Of a stretch of DNA of 6,913 bases, positions 6,089-6,913 are shown one piece after another. Under the pieces are notes generated by a model, which made no database searches, was not told the DNA's origin, and was given only the letters and a program-made list of their open reading frames with translations. Made by a program: the position numbers and the translations under genes. The stretch lies in the NCBI GenBank assembly GCA_016199375.1, contig JACQGV010000154.1, positions 1 to 6,913 of the forward strand, written 5' to 3'. Each line of letters begins with the position of its first letter. Positions within the stretch are counted from its first letter, which is position 1. This DNA comes from Chloroflexota bacterium. GTDB lineage: Bacteria; Chloroflexota; Dehalococcoidia; SHYM01.

Positions 6089-6737
6089 ACCTCCTGGCGT
6101 CGGCGTGACAGCAGCAGCGCGCCCGTGCCGGTGGCGAGGCCGAGGGCGCCTGCTATGAGGCCCACGATACCGATGGCGCGCGCCGCGGCGGCAGAGTCGC
6201 GGGCGCTCGCGGCGGCGGCGCGGGCGGACTCCGCCGCTACCTGGGCCTCGCTGGCAGTCCGGCCCACCGAGCCCAGGGCCGGTAGCCGCTCCGGGAACTG
6301 GAACTCCTCGCGGGCTTGGACGTCGTTGAAGCGACCGGGGCCGGAGACGAAGGTCTCGTCTAAAGGTTGGCCCTCCAGGCTGCCGAAGAACCGGAGGGTG
6401 TAGCTGCCGCTGCGGGTCGGGATCAGATCGGCGGTGTAGCTCCCCGGCTGGCCGGACTGGGCCCGCAGGTCGAAGGTGCGCTTCTGGCCTCCGTAGCTTA
6501 TCTCAACCTTCAGGGTTTTCTCCGCGCCCTCTACGGGCTCGCTGCTTGGGTGCGGGTGACGCGCAGGTCAACACCGTTTTTGTCCTCGACGAAAGCGGGT
6601 TCGCCGGTGAACCCGACGACGAAGGTGTACTGTCCCACGGCGCGCCGCTCGTGAGCGGCGGCTGGGGCCGCAGTCCACCAGAAGCCGACGGCCGCCGCGA
6701 CAAACACAAGGGTCATGGATACCAGGATGCGTAGCAT
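6085..6737 (-). CDS. Secreted, C-terminally membrane-anchored protein of unrecognised family, frameshifted
   Basis: ATG 6737 follows AGGAGG (6751-6746) by 8 bases. Residues 1-28 are a signal peptide (MLRILVSMTL core, ending AAA before HERR). The first frame runs 68 codons and stops at 6531 just after TRTQ. The adjacent frame carries the continuation from SSEPVEGAEK to a stop at 6085 and has no ATG, GTG or TTG between 6545 and 6270, so it cannot easily be a separate gene. Restoring one base near 6546 gives 217 residues: a beta-rich extracytoplasmic domain (about 30-145, with PGSYTADLIPT and SGSYTLRFFG like YtkA/FixH or immunoglobulin-like folds), an Ala-rich probable coiled coil (about 158-186), one membrane helix (188-210) and a basic RRRQEV tail. 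It leads the operon and overlaps the copper fusion gene at GTGA. I do not recognise a named family. A role in copper handling or assembly of the fusion protein is inferred from context. Confidence 0.7.
6544..6548 (-). other. Frame break in the operon-leading gene
   Basis: On the minus strand ACCCAAGCAGCGAGCCCGTAG reads TQAASP-stop. One extra A in the AA run (6546-6547) gives TQSSEPVEGAEK and joins the two frames smoothly. Confidence 0.72.
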
Positions 6738-6745
6738 CGCTCCAA

Positions 6746-6751
6746 CCTCCT
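6746..6751 (-). promoter_or_regulatory. Ribosome binding site deciding the start at 6737
   Basis: AGGAGG on the minus strand lies 8 bases before ATG 6737. It favours that start, which begins directly with a signal peptide, over the in-frame GTG at 6779, which would add 14 poorly fitting residues. Confidence 0.82.
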
Positions 6752-6797
6752 GCAAAGCTACCGACAGAGCCCGCTCCACCGCGGCCTGATAGAGCGC

Positions 6798-6812
6798 GGG
6801 TGGGGCCCACCC
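6798..6812. promoter_or_regulatory. Perfect 15-base inverted repeat upstream of the copper operon, operator candidate
   Basis: GGGTGGG-G-CCCACCC is a perfect 7-bp inverted repeat around one central base, 60 bases upstream of the operon start. It overlaps a second one, CCACC-CA-GGTGG (6807-6818). A weak TATCAG on the minus strand (6791-6786) could be a -10 box next to it, but no convincing -35 box is seen. The G-run/C-run symmetry and position would suit a copper-responsive regulator such as a CsoR-type repressor. In DNA this GC-rich, chance palindromes are not rare. The rest of 6738-6913 shows nothing I can name. Confidence 0.3.
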
Positions 6813-6913
6813 AGGTGGTGGCCCGGTCGGCTAGCGGGGAGGCTGAAGGGCAGGTTCCGGGGAGCGGCCTGCCAGGCGCAGAAGGGCGCCCCGTGGGAGG
6901 GGCCGGCGGGAGA

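Noticed and set aside
5183..6403. A 406-codon open frame on the plus strand opposite the copper operon
   Set aside because: Its product is rich in Gln, Arg and Gly with no recognisable domain, and the opposite strand carries clear CopC/CopD motifs. It is an antisense by-product of high-GC codon use.
4823..6548. Programmed -1 ribosomal frameshifting at the three frame breaks
   Set aside because: A -1 slip would give the right reading at all three, but none has a canonical slippery heptamer, I see no obvious stimulatory hairpin, and three such events in two adjacent genes is implausible.
6737..6779. Start at GTG 6779 for the operon-leading gene
   Set aside because: It would place the AGGAGG site inside the coding region and add 14 residues ahead of a normal signal peptide.

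Overview
The window is GC-rich (roughly two thirds G+C by eye), densely coding bacterial DNA with no tRNA, rRNA, CRISPR array or insertion sequence. A lipoprotein with a long Ala/Pro/Thr-rich spacer after the lipid-attached cysteine, a double-length CaiB/BaiF CoA-transferase and a CopC-CopD-type copper protein with added domains together suggest a member of the Chloroflexota, possibly an uncultured lineage known from metagenomes. That placement is inference from style, not from a marker gene.

Layout. Positions 1-2089 (minus strand) hold most of a tandem CaiB/BaiF CoA-transferase: 696 codons are visible and the 3' end lies outside the window. A 215-base divergent intergenic region (2090-2304) carries two back-to-back sigma70-type promoters, each TTGACG with a 17-base spacer, whose -35 boxes are 13 bases apart. 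A perfect 15-base inverted repeat fills most of the minus-strand promoter spacer. The plus-strand promoter drives a 570-residue family 5 (peptide/nickel type) solute-binding lipoprotein (2305-4017). A strong 15-bp hairpin terminator (4033-4067) separates it from a convergent minus-strand operon and has T/A runs suited to both directions.

The minus-strand operon (6737 to 4087) appears to hold two genes. The first (6737-6085) is a secreted, C-terminally membrane-anchored protein of unrecognised family. The second (6088-4087) overlaps it by a GTGA junction and reads as CopC (periplasmic copper-binding) + CopD (membrane) + YtkA/FixH-like domain + cytochrome c. Both are interrupted in the sequence as given: three separate positions (about 6546, 5067 and 4825) each look as if one base is missing. 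Restoring one base at each gives continuous proteins of 217 and 667 residues with all diagnostic motifs in order. The breaks are therefore either sequencing/assembly errors or very recent decay.

How the genes may work together. The operon looks like an envelope module linking copper binding and transfer (CopC/CopD) to a haem c domain on the outer face of the membrane. The CoA-transferase and the solute-binding lipoprotein share a regulatory region and may be co-regulated for uptake and CoA-activation of a carboxylic acid substrate. That link is inference from position only.
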